A stretch of 64,000 bases of DNA from Coriobacteriaceae bacterium (GCA_902364645.1 CABJEP010000006.1:62350-126349); one strand, 5' to 3'. Positions 8,721 through 18,399 are shown, numbered from the stretch's first letter. Program-made: numbers and translations. Notes: generated by a model not told the origin, from the letters alone.

Positions 8721-10082
8721 TTGTCTCGACTGAACAAAGGAGCCGCGGAGCAGCGTTTTCCACTGCCCGCCTTGCTCCAAAAGCTAGCCTGCGTCATGGC
8801 CGTGGCGCTCGCGCTGGTGTGCGCGGGGGCATATGCGCCCACGACCGCCCAGGCGCTTGAGACCGCAAAGATCACCGCCCGACCCAATACCGGTTCGGGC
8901 AGCGCTGTGGTCGGCGGCACCGAGACGCGAATTACCTGGGAAGTTCAGGCCGATGCCGACGAGGAGCTGAGCGGTCTTTCGCTGACGTTTGTCGACGGCA
9001 CGACGTTTGGTGCCGATGACACGCGATTGACGATGCTCTCGGGCGATGACCTCATGGACCGTACGCCCATGAAGCCTACGTGCAAGGTCGACGGCCAGAC
9101 GCTCAAGATCGATTTTGGCGAGACGGCTCCGGCCGGCGGCTATTTCCGTGTCGAGGTCTACGGCGTGACCTTCCCCGTCGAGGGCGGCGACGAGGCCTTT
9201 AGCGGAACCTACATCTTGGCTGACGGCTCGACCAAGAAGATCTCCAAGATTCCGTCGGTGGAGATCAAGGGCGTGACGGCATTCGATAACTTCCTGGCCG
9301 ACCTTAAGGAGCAGCCGTGGATCGAGGCGTGGAACTCAAATATGTTCCTCCGCCTGTTCCTGAACCCGGTTATTTTGGTCCAGAGCCTGCCGATCGTCTT
9401 CAAGGGCTTCCTCATGTCGCTCTCGATCGTGCTTGTGGCGTTCCCGTTGGCAATTCCCTTCGGTTTTGCGTTGTCGCTCATGCGCATCTCCAAGTCGCGC
9501 ATCCTGCGCTGCCTTGCCGGCATCTACGTGAATATCATCCGCGGCACGCCGGCGTTCCTGCAGATCTATATCGCGTTCTTTGGCCTGCCACTGGCCGGCG
9601 TCAAGGTGGATGATTATGTCCTGGGCGTCATCGTCATGGCCATGAACTCGTCTGCGTATCTGTGCGAGATCTTCCGTGCCGGTATTCAGTCGATTCCTAA
9701 GGGTCAAAACGAGGCTGCTCGCTCGCTGGGCATGAATGCCTTCCAGACACTACTCTACGTTATGATTCCGCAGACGTTCCGCAATGTTCTGCCTACGTTG
9801 ACCAGCGAGTTTATCCTGCTCTACAAGGATACGTCGCTGCTCGCCGCCGTGGGCGTGGTCGAGATCGTCATGAACGCCCGTACCATCGTGGCCACGACGG
9901 GCTCCATTACGCCGTATGTGGTTGCCGCCCTGTTCTATCTGGTTATTACCCTGCCGCTTGCGCGCTTGGTGAGCGGTCTTGAGGCGAGGCTTTTGGGGAC
10001 GACCGAGACCAAGAAAAAGCGTCCCAACAAGAGCGCTGGGCAGGTTGTCGCCACGCCCGCCGATCATATCGCCGGTCTGTAA
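8721..10082 (+). CDS. amino-acid ABC transporter permease with N-terminal extracytoplasmic domain
   Basis: 453 residues. I chose TTG at 8721 because AGGAG lies six bases upstream and the start gives a good signal peptide (LACVMAVALALVCAGAYA). About 170 residues of predicted extracytoplasmic, beta-rich sequence follow (RITWEVQADADEELSGLSL, TYILADGSTKKISKIPS). A His/Glu/Gln-type permease domain comes next, with the EAA-loop (QNEAARSLGMNAFQTL) around residues 330-350. Plain family members are only 220-250 residues. The fused outer domain resembles neither a known substrate-binding domain nor the upstream lipoprotein. It is cotranscribed with the ATPase 12 bases downstream. Confidence 0.88.
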   Translation: MSRLNKGAAEQRFPLPALLQKLACVMAVALALVCAGAYAPTTAQALETAKITARPNTGSGSAVVGGTETRITWEVQADADEELSGLSLTFVDGTTFGADDTRLTMLSGDDLMDRTPMKPTCKVDGQTLKIDFGETAPAGGYFRVEVYGVTFPVEGGDEAFSGTYILADGSTKKISKIPSVEIKGVTAFDNFLADLKEQPWIEAWNSNMFLRLFLNPVILVQSLPIVFKGFLMSLSIVLVAFPLAIPFGFALSLMRISKSRILRCLAGIYVNIIRGTPAFLQIYIAFFGLPLAGVKVDDYVLGVIVMAMNSSAYLCEIFRAGIQSIPKGQNEAARSLGMNAFQTLLYVMIPQTFRNVLPTLTSEFILLYKDTSLLAAVGVVEIVMNARTIVATTGSITPYVVAALFYLVITLPLARLVSGLEARLLGTTETKKKRPNKSAGQVVATPADHIAGL

Positions 10083-10094
10083 GGAGGTCCTGGC

Positions 10095-10844
<750 letters not shown>

Positions 10845-10871
10845 CGGCGCCTCGAGGTTGTCGATATAACA

Positions 10872-10907
10872 AACGGGGACCGGATATGTATCCGGCCCCG
10901 TTTTTGT
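10872..10907. terminator. bidirectional terminator
   Basis: Stem ACGGGGACCGGA / TCCGGCCCCGT (one bulge) with T-runs on both sides. It serves the ABC operon on + and the flavodoxin gene on -. Confidence 0.85.
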
Positions 10908-10976
10908 TTGGGCATGAGCGACTGTTGTTGTGCGGTGCTCGGCTGTCAGCTGCTTTGAGACTTTATGCCGGCTTCG

Positions 10977-11396
10977 TTAGGCCAGCTCCGCTCCCAGAGC
11001 CTTGCAGGCCGCCTCGCCCTCATCGTCGGGGGCGTCGTAGCAAATGACGGAATCGACGACGTTGACACCTGCCTCGTCGGCATCCGCCTTCCAGTTGTCC
11101 ATCCATTCGCCCTCGGCCCACGAATAAGAGCCAAAGAGGACGACCTTCTTGTCGCCGAGGGTTTCCTTGACTTCGTCCCACATCGGCTGGAACTCATCGT
11201 ACTCGAGCTCCTCGGAGCCCATGGCGGGGCAGCCGAAGGCGAAGGCGTCATAGCCGGTGGCCTTGTCGGCGGAGAAGTCGGCGCAGGAGATGACATCTGT
11301 CTCGGCGCCGACTGACGTCGCGCCCTCGGCAACGAGGTTTGCCATGGCCTCGGTGTTGCCCGTGCCGCTCCAGTAGACGACCGCGATCTTGCTCAT
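10977..11396 (-). CDS. flavodoxin
   Basis: 139 residues. The FMN phosphate loop reads VVYWSGTGNTEAMA, and the isoalloxazine-side loops are FGCPAMGSEELEYDEF and GSYSWAEGEWMD. Small cytoplasmic electron carrier that can replace ferredoxin under iron limitation. The ATG at 11396 has AAAGGA six bases upstream. It lies directly downstream of a DUF3793 gene on the same strand, a pairing common in anaerobic Firmicutes and Coriobacteria and probably one operon. Confidence 0.93.
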   Translation of the reverse strand: MSKIAVVYWSGTGNTEAMANLVAEGATSVGAETDVISCADFSADKATGYDAFAFGCPAMGSEELEYDEFQPMWDEVKETLGDKKVVLFGSYSWAEGEWMDNWKADADEAGVNVVDSVICYDAPDDEGEAACKALGAELA

Positions 11397-11442
11397 GTGT
11401 TGTCCTTTCGGTTGTGCGGCGTGCGGCCGCGGTTTGTATGTT

Positions 11443-12147
11443 CTATCGGGTTGCCTGGGCAAGTTTTGCCAGGCTATGGCCCTGCTGATAGACATGGGTG
11501 AGGTGTTGCGTGCAAGCGCGGTAGGATTCGAACGTCGCAAGCGCTTGCCCGACATTCGTGTAGACCTTCCAAGGTCCAAAGACCTTGTAGTTCTCGCCAT
11601 GCTGGACGATAAATTGACGCACATCTTCGTAGGGATATCCCAAAAAATAGCCAATTTCGTGAGGAAACTCGCAGGTGCAGCCGTCGCCGCAAGGTTCGCT
11701 CTGCGCAAGAACGCATGGTCCGTCGGCGCAGGCGCTTTCCGTGGCATTGCTGCTTGCCAGCGTGATGCGCGCGGCGAGATGCACCAGGGATGCGGGCAGG
11801 TTGTGGACATCGTAACCTTCGGCGGCAAGCGCCGTCGTGGCGCGGGGGTCGGAGAGGTATCGCATGAGGTCCGCAGGGCGGTACACATAGATGAGCGCTC
11901 CGCAGGGGCGCCAGACCAAGACGCTCGTGTGGATGCCGAACGGTTGGAGTTCTCGGTTGCATTGAGCTATGACGGCAAGGAGATGTGTACGACGCACTTC
12001 GATATGGGGGTTGCCGGGCTTGCCGTTTTGACTTGCGTAGACGCCGGGATAGGTAAAGAGCGATGCCGGCTTGATGCCCGCGAGCGTGGGAGAGCAGTTG
12101 CGCACGATTGCTGCCTGAAACGTTGGGATGTCTATGGTTCGAGTCAC
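11443..12147 (-). CDS. DUF3793 family protein
   Basis: 234 residues from GTG at 12147 behind AAGGAG. Family hallmarks are the Cys-rich CTCEFPHEIGYFLGYPYEDV block followed by a KVYTNVGQALATFESY helix. Function unknown. Several cysteines (CADGPC, CGDGCTC) could bind metal or be redox active. Genes of this family often sit beside flavodoxin or iron genes, as here, which suggests a link to iron or redox homeostasis. Confidence 0.85.
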   Translation of the reverse strand: MTRTIDIPTFQAAIVRNCSPTLAGIKPASLFTYPGVYASQNGKPGNPHIEVRRTHLLAVIAQCNRELQPFGIHTSVLVWRPCGALIYVYRPADLMRYLSDPRATTALAAEGYDVHNLPASLVHLAARITLASSNATESACADGPCVLAQSEPCGDGCTCEFPHEIGYFLGYPYEDVRQFIVQHGENYKVFGPWKVYTNVGQALATFESYRACTQHLTHVYQQGHSLAKLAQATR

Positions 12148-12239
12148 GGCGCTCCTTACGGATCTAAACTGTTAGCCTAGGAAAACTTATACACGAAAGT
12201 AAGCCATGGTCAACAAAAAAGTTTGAAGAGGGAAACTAA

Positions 12240-12293
12240 TTGACCGAACAGACATGATTTTGGGTTAAGATGGGGACACCCCATGGGGGTATC
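12240..12293 (+). promoter_or_regulatory. promoter with CsoR-like palindrome
   Basis: TTGACC at 12240-12245 and TAAGAT at 12266-12271 with a long 20-bp spacer. Just downstream, at 12275-12293, is a G/C-tract palindrome built as GACACCCC-ATG-GGGGTATC. This resembles operators of copper-sensing CsoR-type repressors. No csoR gene is in the window. Confidence 0.5.
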
Positions 12294-12321
12294 TAGATAG
12301 TGCTACTTGAAAGGGGGGCGC

Positions 12322-12705
12322 ATGAGTGACTTGCTCAACCCTGCGAATCTCATCGTGCTGGCCGTCATTGCCGTCGGCATGTTTTTTGGACTGCGTCGCA
12401 TTGCCGCTTCGACACACGGGAAGAGTTGTTGCAGCGATGGTGCGAGCGGCAAGAAGGCCAAAAAGGTTGTTGTGGTGGATACCGATGCGTCACACTATCC
12501 CTATAGCGATGAGCTGCTCATCGGCGGCATGAGCTGTGACGGCTGCGCTCAGAACGTAGCCAATGCCCTCAATGCGCTGGATGGTGTGTGGGCTACGGTA
12601 ACGTACGCGGACCACACAGCGCGTGTGCGCTCCAAGCGGCCGATCAATCGCGGTGTCCTTGAGACTGCCGTGAGAGATGCGGGTTACTACGTCATGACGC
12701 TGTAA
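12322..12705 (+). CDS. membrane-anchored heavy-metal-associated (HMA) domain protein
   Basis: 127 residues from ATG at 12322 behind AAAGGGGGG. One transmembrane segment (about residues 8-24, IVLAVIAVGMFFGLRRIA) is followed by a basic Cys-containing linker (KSCCSDGASGKKAKK). The HMA fold then has the metal motif GGMSCDGCAQNVANAL and a typical end AVRDAGYYV. It probably binds Cu(I) or another soft metal at the membrane. No P-type ATPase is adjacent. The upstream palindrome suggests metal-responsive control. Confidence 0.88.
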   Translation: MSDLLNPANLIVLAVIAVGMFFGLRRIAASTHGKSCCSDGASGKKAKKVVVVDTDASHYPYSDELLIGGMSCDGCAQNVANALNALDGVWATVTYADHTARVRSKRPINRGVLETAVRDAGYYVMTL

Positions 12706-12731
12706 GCGTCGCTCTGGGTGCGCTTCCTTGG

Positions 12732-13157
12732 CTAGGCTCGTCCGCGCAGCTCGATGTCTTGGATGTCGTCGAAGTCGATGGCGATGTCTCGGAGCTTGAG
12801 GAGCTTGAAGGCGGGGAGCGCCTCGTCGAGGATGCCGGTGCGGCTGCGATAGCCGTATGTATCGTAATAGGTGACACGAACCAAGTCGCTACGTTTGAGA
12901 CCCTCGAGTTTTTTAGAGAGCACGAGGGCTTTTTCTTCCGTGAGCTCACGTTTTGGCTCGACGGTGATTTCCTGCTTGCGCACGAGTTCGTAGTATCCCG
13001 TGAGGGCGGCAAAGGGCATAAACTGCGCGGCACGGCCGGCACGGACGGCGCCGTTGGCGGTGAGCTTGGGGTCGGCGGATCGACGTCTTCCCTCGGGGTC
13101 CGCTAGACGTTCAAAAGGCGTCGGTGGCCGCATCGGCTGTTGTTGGGACTTAGGCAC
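12732..13157 (-). CDS. YolD-like protein, partner of Y-family polymerase
   Basis: 141 residues from GTG at 13157, eight bases inside the end of the polymerase gene with AGGAGG just before, so translation is probably coupled. The core RAAQFMPFAALTGYYELVRK is the conserved YolD-like motif and the C-terminus is acidic (IAIDFDDIQDIELRG). In Firmicutes such proteins accompany UvrX-type translesion polymerases. The molecular role is not well defined. Confidence 0.75.
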   Translation of the reverse strand: MPKSQQQPMRPPTPFERLADPEGRRRSADPKLTANGAVRAGRAAQFMPFAALTGYYELVRKQEITVEPKRELTEEKALVLSKKLEGLKRSDLVRVTYYDTYGYRSRTGILDEALPAFKLLKLRDIAIDFDDIQDIELRGRA

Positions 13158-14655
13158 GATGTCCTCCTACCTGATCGTTGCGTTCGCGCGCGGTGGCGCC
13201 GGCGGTAAAGCTTAATCCCTTGACGAGCGCGTTCTTGCCGTACTTGTCTTTCACGGCCAGGACGGCGCGCGCCAGATCGCGCTCGCGCTCATCGGCCTCG
13301 ATATCGCTGAACAGATCGATGGTGGCAAATTCCTCGGGCATGAGGTTGCCAAATCCCAGGTTGATGCGCTTGACCGGTCGTTTGGGATCGACCGTTTGTG
13401 CCCAAAGGTCATCGAAATACCCCATGATTTTCTTAAACGAATTAGTGCGCTCGGGCAGCTTTCGCGAGGCGTTGGAGTGCGCAAAGAGTGCGGCATAGCC
13501 ACCACGCGGTTTGCCGCCATGCTCTCCCACAAAGATGCCATCGATTGCCTGCGCTTCGCGCACCAGGCGACGCCTTTCGTCATCGCGCTGGACGGGCTTG
13601 GGAGCACGGGGCGCGAGCTCGGAGCCGTCGGTCGCTGCGGGTTCGATGCCCGAGGTACTCGAGCGCAGGTGTCCGCAGCCGTCTATATACTGCGCCGTGC
13701 CGCTGGCGTTGAGCCGGCGTATGTCGGCGCGCTCGCTTGCATAGCCCACAAAGAGCGAGATGCTGTCGCACACCACGTGCTTGTCGATCAAATCCAGCAC
13801 GGCGGCATCGACCATTTCGCGCAAGACGGTGTAGGCCTGCTCGTAGGCATAGCCCTTCGAGAGCACCTGCCCCGTGGTGGTCGAGGTCGCTTGCGGGCGA
13901 TAGGCTTGGATATCGGCGATGGTCGTTGGCTCGCGCCCAAAGGCGTGGTCGATAAGATATTCGGCATTGACGCCGAGCTCATCGTAAAGCAGGTTTTCGT
14001 CGAGCGCGGCGACGCCCATCAGATCGTAGACGCCGTACTTTTCGAGGCGGGCTGCCACGCCGGGGCCGATGCCCCAGATATCGGTAATGGGACGATGAGG
14101 CCAGATCTCTTTGCGAAAGGTCTCGTCGTCGAGTATGCCGATGCGGCTGGGTACGTGCTTGGCGGTAATGTCGAGCGCCACCTTGGCCTGAAATAGGTTG
14201 GGGCCGATCCCGACCGTTGCCGTGATGCCCGTGCGCGCGAGGACTTCGTCGCGTAACATGCAGGCGAACCCTTCCGCATCGGTGTGATAGAGGTCCAGAT
14301 AGGGCGTCACGTCGATAAAGCATTCGTCGATGGAGTAGACGTGAATGTCTTGCGGACTCACGTATTCCAGATAGATGCCGTAGATTTTCGCCGACACCTC
14401 CATGTAGTGCTGCATGCGCGGTACGGCCTTGATGCAGTCGATGCCGTCGGGAATCTCGAACAGACGGCAGCGATTGTGTATCCCGAGGTCCTTCATAGCC
14501 TGTGTGATGGCGAGGCAGATGGTCGTGCGCCCGCGCGATTCGTCGGCAACGACCAGGCACGTAGTGAGTGGGTCGAGTCCGCGGTCGACGCACTCGACAC
14601 TGGCGTAAAACGTCTTAAGGTCGATGCAGATATAGGTGTGACGCTCGTGTCCCAC
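13150..14655 (-). CDS. Y-family translesion DNA polymerase (UvrX/DinB/UmuC type)
   Basis: 501 residues. The catalytic palm has YICIDLKTFYASVECV with the first metal Asp, and YSIDECFIDVT with the Asp-Glu pair. The helix-hairpin-helix region (DIWGIGPGVAARLEKYGVY) and a little-finger domain follow. The start is placed at GTG 14655 because GGGAGGA precedes it and because the promoter and two LexA-like boxes occupy 14670-14727, where an upstream start would otherwise fall. It extends lesions or performs SOS mutagenesis. Overlaps the YolD-like gene. Confidence 0.9.
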   Translation of the reverse strand: MGHERHTYICIDLKTFYASVECVDRGLDPLTTCLVVADESRGRTTICLAITQAMKDLGIHNRCRLFEIPDGIDCIKAVPRMQHYMEVSAKIYGIYLEYVSPQDIHVYSIDECFIDVTPYLDLYHTDAEGFACMLRDEVLARTGITATVGIGPNLFQAKVALDITAKHVPSRIGILDDETFRKEIWPHRPITDIWGIGPGVAARLEKYGVYDLMGVAALDENLLYDELGVNAEYLIDHAFGREPTTIADIQAYRPQATSTTTGQVLSKGYAYEQAYTVLREMVDAAVLDLIDKHVVCDSISLFVGYASERADIRRLNASGTAQYIDGCGHLRSSTSGIEPAATDGSELAPRAPKPVQRDDERRRLVREAQAIDGIFVGEHGGKPRGGYAALFAHSNASRKLPERTNSFKKIMGYFDDLWAQTVDPKRPVKRINLGFGNLMPEEFATIDLFSDIEADERERDLARAVLAVKDKYGKNALVKGLSFTAGATARERNDQVGGHRA

Positions 14656-14669
14656 GCGTCCTCCCATCA

Positions 14670-14727
14670 AACACATGTTCTTATCGAATACATGTTCGAT
14701 AATACCTGCTTGCGCGGACATCGTCAA
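14670..14727 (-). promoter_or_regulatory. SOS promoter with two LexA-like boxes
   Basis: On the minus strand TTGACG (14722-14727), a 17-bp spacer and TATTAT (14699-14704) form a near-consensus promoter. Immediately downstream are CGAACATGTATTCG (14685-14698) and AGAACATGTGTTTG (14670-14683). Each is one or two bases from the Gram-positive LexA box CGAAC-N4-GTTCG. Confidence 0.75.
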
Positions 14728-14878
14728 AACCTGTCCCTCTTTGGCGGGTATGGTCGTGCGGTTGCATCGGGTTTTTTAACGCAGCTCTAAAGAGAGCGAA
14801 ACAGCTCGGAAAACCTCGCTTCGTAGCATGAGCCTAACGATTGATACCGCCTATACGCACGGAAGGGTTGTGGGGATA

Positions 14879-15403
14879 ATGGTCAACTATGGGTTTGGTA
14901 TGCCGACGCGCTTGGTTGCGGATGGGGATGTGGCTCGCTGGTGCGGACGATTGGTCGCTCACTACGGTGGCACCAAGGCGCTGGTTGTGCTGGGCGGTGA
15001 CAAGCATACGCGCGATGAGCTTGTCTCGGCGGCACTTGGCTCGCTTGATCGAGCCCTACTCGAGCGTGTGCTTTTCCGCTGCGGCTCGTTTGAGGGCGAC
15101 GGGGGAGACGAGCTGATCGACGAAGCCGTGGCCCTGGCGACCGACGAAGGCGTAAACTTTGTCCTGGCGATTGGCGATGCCGATACTGCTGGCTTTGCGC
15201 GCGAGCTCGCGCGTCGCATGGCGGCGCTCGATGCCGACGAAGACGGCTTTGTGCCTTATGGATGCATTGTCTCGGAGGGCAAGGTGCCTGCTGTCGTGGG
15301 CACCGGCGAGGTCCCCGTTTTTGCCATTATCGCGCCCGAACTGCTGGAGGACATCGGGTCTCCTCTGCGTGAGTTGCTCGGTAGCGTCTGCGCTGCGGCC
15401 TAA
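14879..15403 (+). CDS. isolated N-terminal domain of iron-type alcohol dehydrogenase fold
   Basis: 174 residues from ATG 14879; an earlier in-frame ATG at 14828 has no ribosome binding site. The order of motifs follows the NAD-binding half of Fe-ADH proteins: NYGFGMPTRLVADG (like the PTR.FG strand), GTKALVVLGGDKHTRDE, then EGVNFVLAIGDADTAGFA where the usual GGGS is replaced by GDAD. The metal-binding C-terminal half is absent and no remnant follows. Either a degenerate gene or a stand-alone nucleotide-binding domain. Confidence 0.6.
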   Translation: MVNYGFGMPTRLVADGDVARWCGRLVAHYGGTKALVVLGGDKHTRDELVSAALGSLDRALLERVLFRCGSFEGDGGDELIDEAVALATDEGVNFVLAIGDADTAGFARELARRMAALDADEDGFVPYGCIVSEGKVPAVVGTGEVPVFAIIAPELLEDIGSPLRELLGSVCAAA

Positions 15404-15409
15404 TATTTG

Positions 15410-15479
15410 CCATAAAGGGACGGGTTATTTTTGGTTGGTAAAGCGTTTGACCTGCCAAAATAAACCTGTCCCTTTTTGT
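15410..15479. repeat. REP-like palindrome
   Basis: Long imperfect inverted repeat. The left arm begins AAAGGGACGGGTTATTTT and the right arm ends AATAAACCTGTCCCTTT, around a roughly 15-nt centre. The half-site GGGACAGGTT recurs at 51756, and in variant form at 37284 and 38497. It may also terminate transcription of the upstream gene (T-run follows). Confidence 0.7.
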
Positions 15480-15602
15480 TCGGTTGCCGTTTGGGGGCCG
15501 ATTGGCAACGCTCGCTGATTGTAGTCTTGACCTGCGCTAGAATAGTGGCATCTGAATGTCCGGGCGCATGGAGGCGTGCGCCCGTATGCTGAGGAGGACT
15601 CT

Positions 15603-17297
15603 ATGGCAACTGTTGCCGCACCTATCGATGCTACGTCGACTGCCGCTTGGAAGGCACTCGAGGCTCATCAGGAGAAGCTTGAGGCCGAGGGCATCGACCT
15701 CAAGGCCTGGTTCGCCGCTGACGCCGACCGCGTGAATAAGTTGAGCTTTGACGCCGGCGACCTTCACTTCGATCTGTCCAAGAACCTGGTGACCGATGAG
15801 ACCGTCAAGCTGCTGTGCGATCTTGCCCGCGAGGTGAAGCTCGAGGAGCGCCGCGACGCCATGTTCTCCGGCGAGCACATCAACACCACCGAGGACCGCG
15901 CCGTCCTGCACACCGCGCTTCGCCGCCCGGCAAGCGAGAAGGGGCAGCTCATCGTTGACGGCCAGGATGTCGTCGCCGACGTGCACGAGGTCCTCGATCG
16001 CATGTATGCCTTCGCCGAGCGCGTGCGCTCCGGTGAGTGGAAGGGCGTTACCGGCAAGAAGATTGAGCACCTGGTGTCCATCGGCATCGGCGGCTCCGAT
16101 CTGGGCCCGGTCATGGCTTACGAGGCTCTGCGCCCCTATGCCGACGCCGGTATCGACTGCCGCTACATCTCTAACATCGATCCCAATGACCAGGCAGAGA
16201 AGCTCAAGGGCCTGGATCCCGAGACCACGCTCGTGATCATCGTCTCCAAGACCTTCACCACGCTCGAGACCCTCACCAACGCTCGCGAGGTCAAGACCTG
16301 GATGCTCGAGCAGCTCAAGGCTCAGGGCGCCATCGATGGCTCCGATGAGCAGAACGCCGAGGCCGTGGCAAAGCACTTCGTCGCCGTTTCCACCGCACTC
16401 GAGAAGGTCGAGGCCTTCGGCATCGACCCCGCTAACGCCTTCGGTTTCTGGAATTGGGTCGGCGGCCGCTACTCCGTCGACTCCGCCGTGGGCCTGTCGC
16501 TGATCGTCGTGCTCGGCCCCGAGCGCTTCCAGCAGTTCCTCGAGGGCTTCCACGCCATCGACGAGTACTTCTGCAACACGCCGCTCGAGAACAACGTCGT
16601 TGCGCTGATGGGCCTGCTCAACGTCTGGTACGTCAACTTCTTCGGTTCCAAGAGCCACGCCGTGCTGCCGTACTGCCAGTACCTGCATCGTTTCCCGGCC
16701 TACCTGCAGCAGCTCACCATGGAGTCCAACGGCAAGCATGTCCGCTGGGACGGCAGCGCCGTGACCTCCGACACCGGTGAGATCTTCTGGGGCGAGCCCG
16801 GCACCAACGGCCAGCACGCCTTCTACCAGCTGCTGCACCAGGGCACCGTGGTGGTCCCGGCCGATTTCATCGCCTTCGCCAATACCGCCAACCCTGCGAC
16901 CGATAGCGGTCAGGACGTGCACGAGCTGTTCCTGGGCAACTTCCTGGCCCAGACCAAGGCACTCGCCTTTGGCAAGACAGCCGACGAGGTTCGTGCCGAG
17001 GGCACGCCCGAGCAGATCGTCCCGGCTCGTTGCTTTGAGGGTAACCGCCCGACGACCTCGATCTTCGGCGACACGCTGACCCCGTTCGCACTCGGCGAGC
17101 TCATCGCCCTGTACGAGCACATCACGTTTGTCGAGGGCACGGTCTGGGGCATCGACTCTTACGACCAGTGGGGCGTTGAGTTGGGCAAGCAGCTTGCCAA
17201 GCAGATCACCCCTGCCTTTCACGACGATGCCGCCAAGGCCGAGCAGGACGCTTCGACCCAGGCGCTTATCGAGTTCTACCGCGCTCACCGCAAGTAG
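15603..17297 (+). CDS. pgi: glucose-6-phosphate isomerase
   Basis: 564 residues, typical for the long PGI form, from ATG 15603 behind GAGGAGG. Signatures include [19 protein letters not shown] and [14 protein letters not shown], with [18 protein letters not shown] (catalytic region) and a C-terminal [15 protein letters not shown]. It interconverts glucose-6-phosphate and fructose-6-phosphate in glycolysis. The gene is single, with its own terminator, and codon use is strongly biased as expected for a highly expressed enzyme. Confidence 0.97.
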   Translation: MATVAAPIDATSTAAWKALEAHQEKLEAEGIDLKAWFAADADRVNKLSFDAGDLHFDLSKNLVTDETVKLLCDLAREVKLEERRDAMFSGEHINTTEDRAVLHTALRRPASEKGQLIVDGQDVVADVHEVLDRMYAFAERVRSGEWKGVTGKKIEHLVSIGIGGSDLGPVMAYEALRPYADAGIDCRYISNIDPNDQAEKLKGLDPETTLVIIVSKTFTTLETLTNAREVKTWMLEQLKAQGAIDGSDEQNAEAVAKHFVAVSTALEKVEAFGIDPANAFGFWNWVGGRYSVDSAVGLSLIVVLGPERFQQFLEGFHAIDEYFCNTPLENNVVALMGLLNVWYVNFFGSKSHAVLPYCQYLHRFPAYLQQLTMESNGKHVRWDGSAVTSDTGEIFWGEPGTNGQHAFYQLLHQGTVVVPADFIAFANTANPATDSGQDVHELFLGNFLAQTKALAFGKTADEVRAEGTPEQIVPARCFEGNRPTTSIFGDTLTPFALGELIALYEHITFVEGTVWGIDSYDQWGVELGKQLAKQITPAFHDDAAKAEQDASTQALIEFYRAHRK

Positions 17298-17328
17298 GAT
17301 TCGCTGCGAAAACTAACGCATAGCCGAC

Positions 17329-17361
17329 AAGGGCCCGTATCCGTTGGGATGCGGGCCCTTT
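17329..17361 (+). terminator. terminator-like hairpin after pgi
   Basis: Stem AAGGGCCCG / CGGGCCCTTT with a 12-14 nt loop; the following T-run is short. Confidence 0.65.
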
Positions 17362-17534
17362 GCTATTTGGATAGGATGGAATGTATCGGGAGGCGCCTCG
17401 ACGGGCATCGCAATCGTCGAAGGCGCGCCGGCCATGTTCGGGACAATATGACATTTTTCCCGTTGCAAACAGCGCCGCCGTGGGTGTTCTGTATGATGGC
17501 TCAGACAAGGTTGCTCAATGACAGGGAGGCGCAT

Positions 17535-18377
17535 ATGGCAATTAAGGCCATCGCAATGGATATCGACGGTACGCTCACCAACGACCAGAAGGTGATCAGC
17601 CCGCGTACGCGCGAGAAGCTGCTCGCGGCGCAGGAATCGGGTATTAAGCTCATCTTGGCTTCGGGTCGTCCCGCCTGGGGTCTTCACGCCTTGGCGCAGG
17701 AGCTCGACCTTCAAAACCATGACGGTCTGTTAGTTGCCTTTAATGGCGCGCATGTGGTCGACGCTCAGACCGATGAGGTCCTTTTTGACCAAGCCATGCC
17801 GGCTGACGAGCTGCACCGTCTGATTGATCATCTGCGCAATTTTGACGTGATCCCTATGATTTCGCTCGGTCGCGATTTGCACGTCGAGGACTCGTACCAT
17901 TGCATGGTCACGCTGCCTGACGGCTCGCAGAAAAACATCGTCAAATACGAGCGCGATGCCTGCGACCTTAAGATCCGTGAGGTCGAGAGCTTGCATGAGG
18001 TCGTGGATACTTATCCCGTGGACAAGCTGCTGACGGCGGGCGATCCGACCTATCTGCAGGCGCATTACGAGGAGATGTATGCGCCCTTTACCCAGACGCT
18101 TTCGGGCATGTTTACGGCCGACTGGTACTTTGAGTACACGGCGCCCGGTATCGACAAGGCCCGTGCGCTCGATGGTGCCCTGCCCAAGCTTGGCATCGAC
18201 GCCAGTGAGGTCGTATCGTTTGGCGACGGCCAGAACGACAAGTCCATGATTGAGTGGGCCGGCACCGGTGTTGCCATGGGCAACGCCGTCGATGAGGTTA
18301 AGGCAGTTGCCCAGATGGTGACCGCCAATAACAACGAAGATGGCATTGCGGTGGCGTTGGATAAGCTGCTGGGTTAG
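17535..18377 (+). CDS. Cof-type HAD family sugar phosphatase
   Basis: 280 residues from ATG 17535 behind GGGAGG. HAD motif I is MDIDGTLTND, motif II is ILASGR, and motifs III/IV are at FGDGQNDKSMIEWAG. The C2B cap lies between. Such enzymes dephosphorylate sugar phosphates and FMN-like substrates in the cytoplasm. A hairpin with a T-run separates it from a second HAD gene downstream. Confidence 0.92.
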   Translation: MAIKAIAMDIDGTLTNDQKVISPRTREKLLAAQESGIKLILASGRPAWGLHALAQELDLQNHDGLLVAFNGAHVVDAQTDEVLFDQAMPADELHRLIDHLRNFDVIPMISLGRDLHVEDSYHCMVTLPDGSQKNIVKYERDACDLKIREVESLHEVVDTYPVDKLLTAGDPTYLQAHYEEMYAPFTQTLSGMFTADWYFEYTAPGIDKARALDGALPKLGIDASEVVSFGDGQNDKSMIEWAGTGVAMGNAVDEVKAVAQMVTANNNEDGIAVALDKLLG

Positions 18378-18399
18378 AATCGCCGATAGTGCATGGTTC

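Noticed and set aside
11520..11550. GGATTCGAACGTCGC resembles a tRNA T-loop
   Set aside because: It lies inside the well-supported DUF3793 coding sequence and no acceptor, D or anticodon arms surround it.
13396..14196. Plus-strand open frame of 266 codons opposite the polymerase
   Set aside because: Antisense shadow; no recognisable motifs and the minus-strand polymerase has all catalytic residues.
14656..14727. Upstream ATG codons at 14727, 14721, 14676 and 14667 as starts of the Y-family polymerase
   Set aside because: They overlap the promoter and LexA-like boxes, and GTG 14655 has the better ribosome binding site.
15537..17288. Long minus-strand open frame of about 580 codons
   Set aside because: Exactly antisense to pgi. 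It exists because of the GC-rich, biased codons of that gene and has no domain motifs or ribosome binding site.
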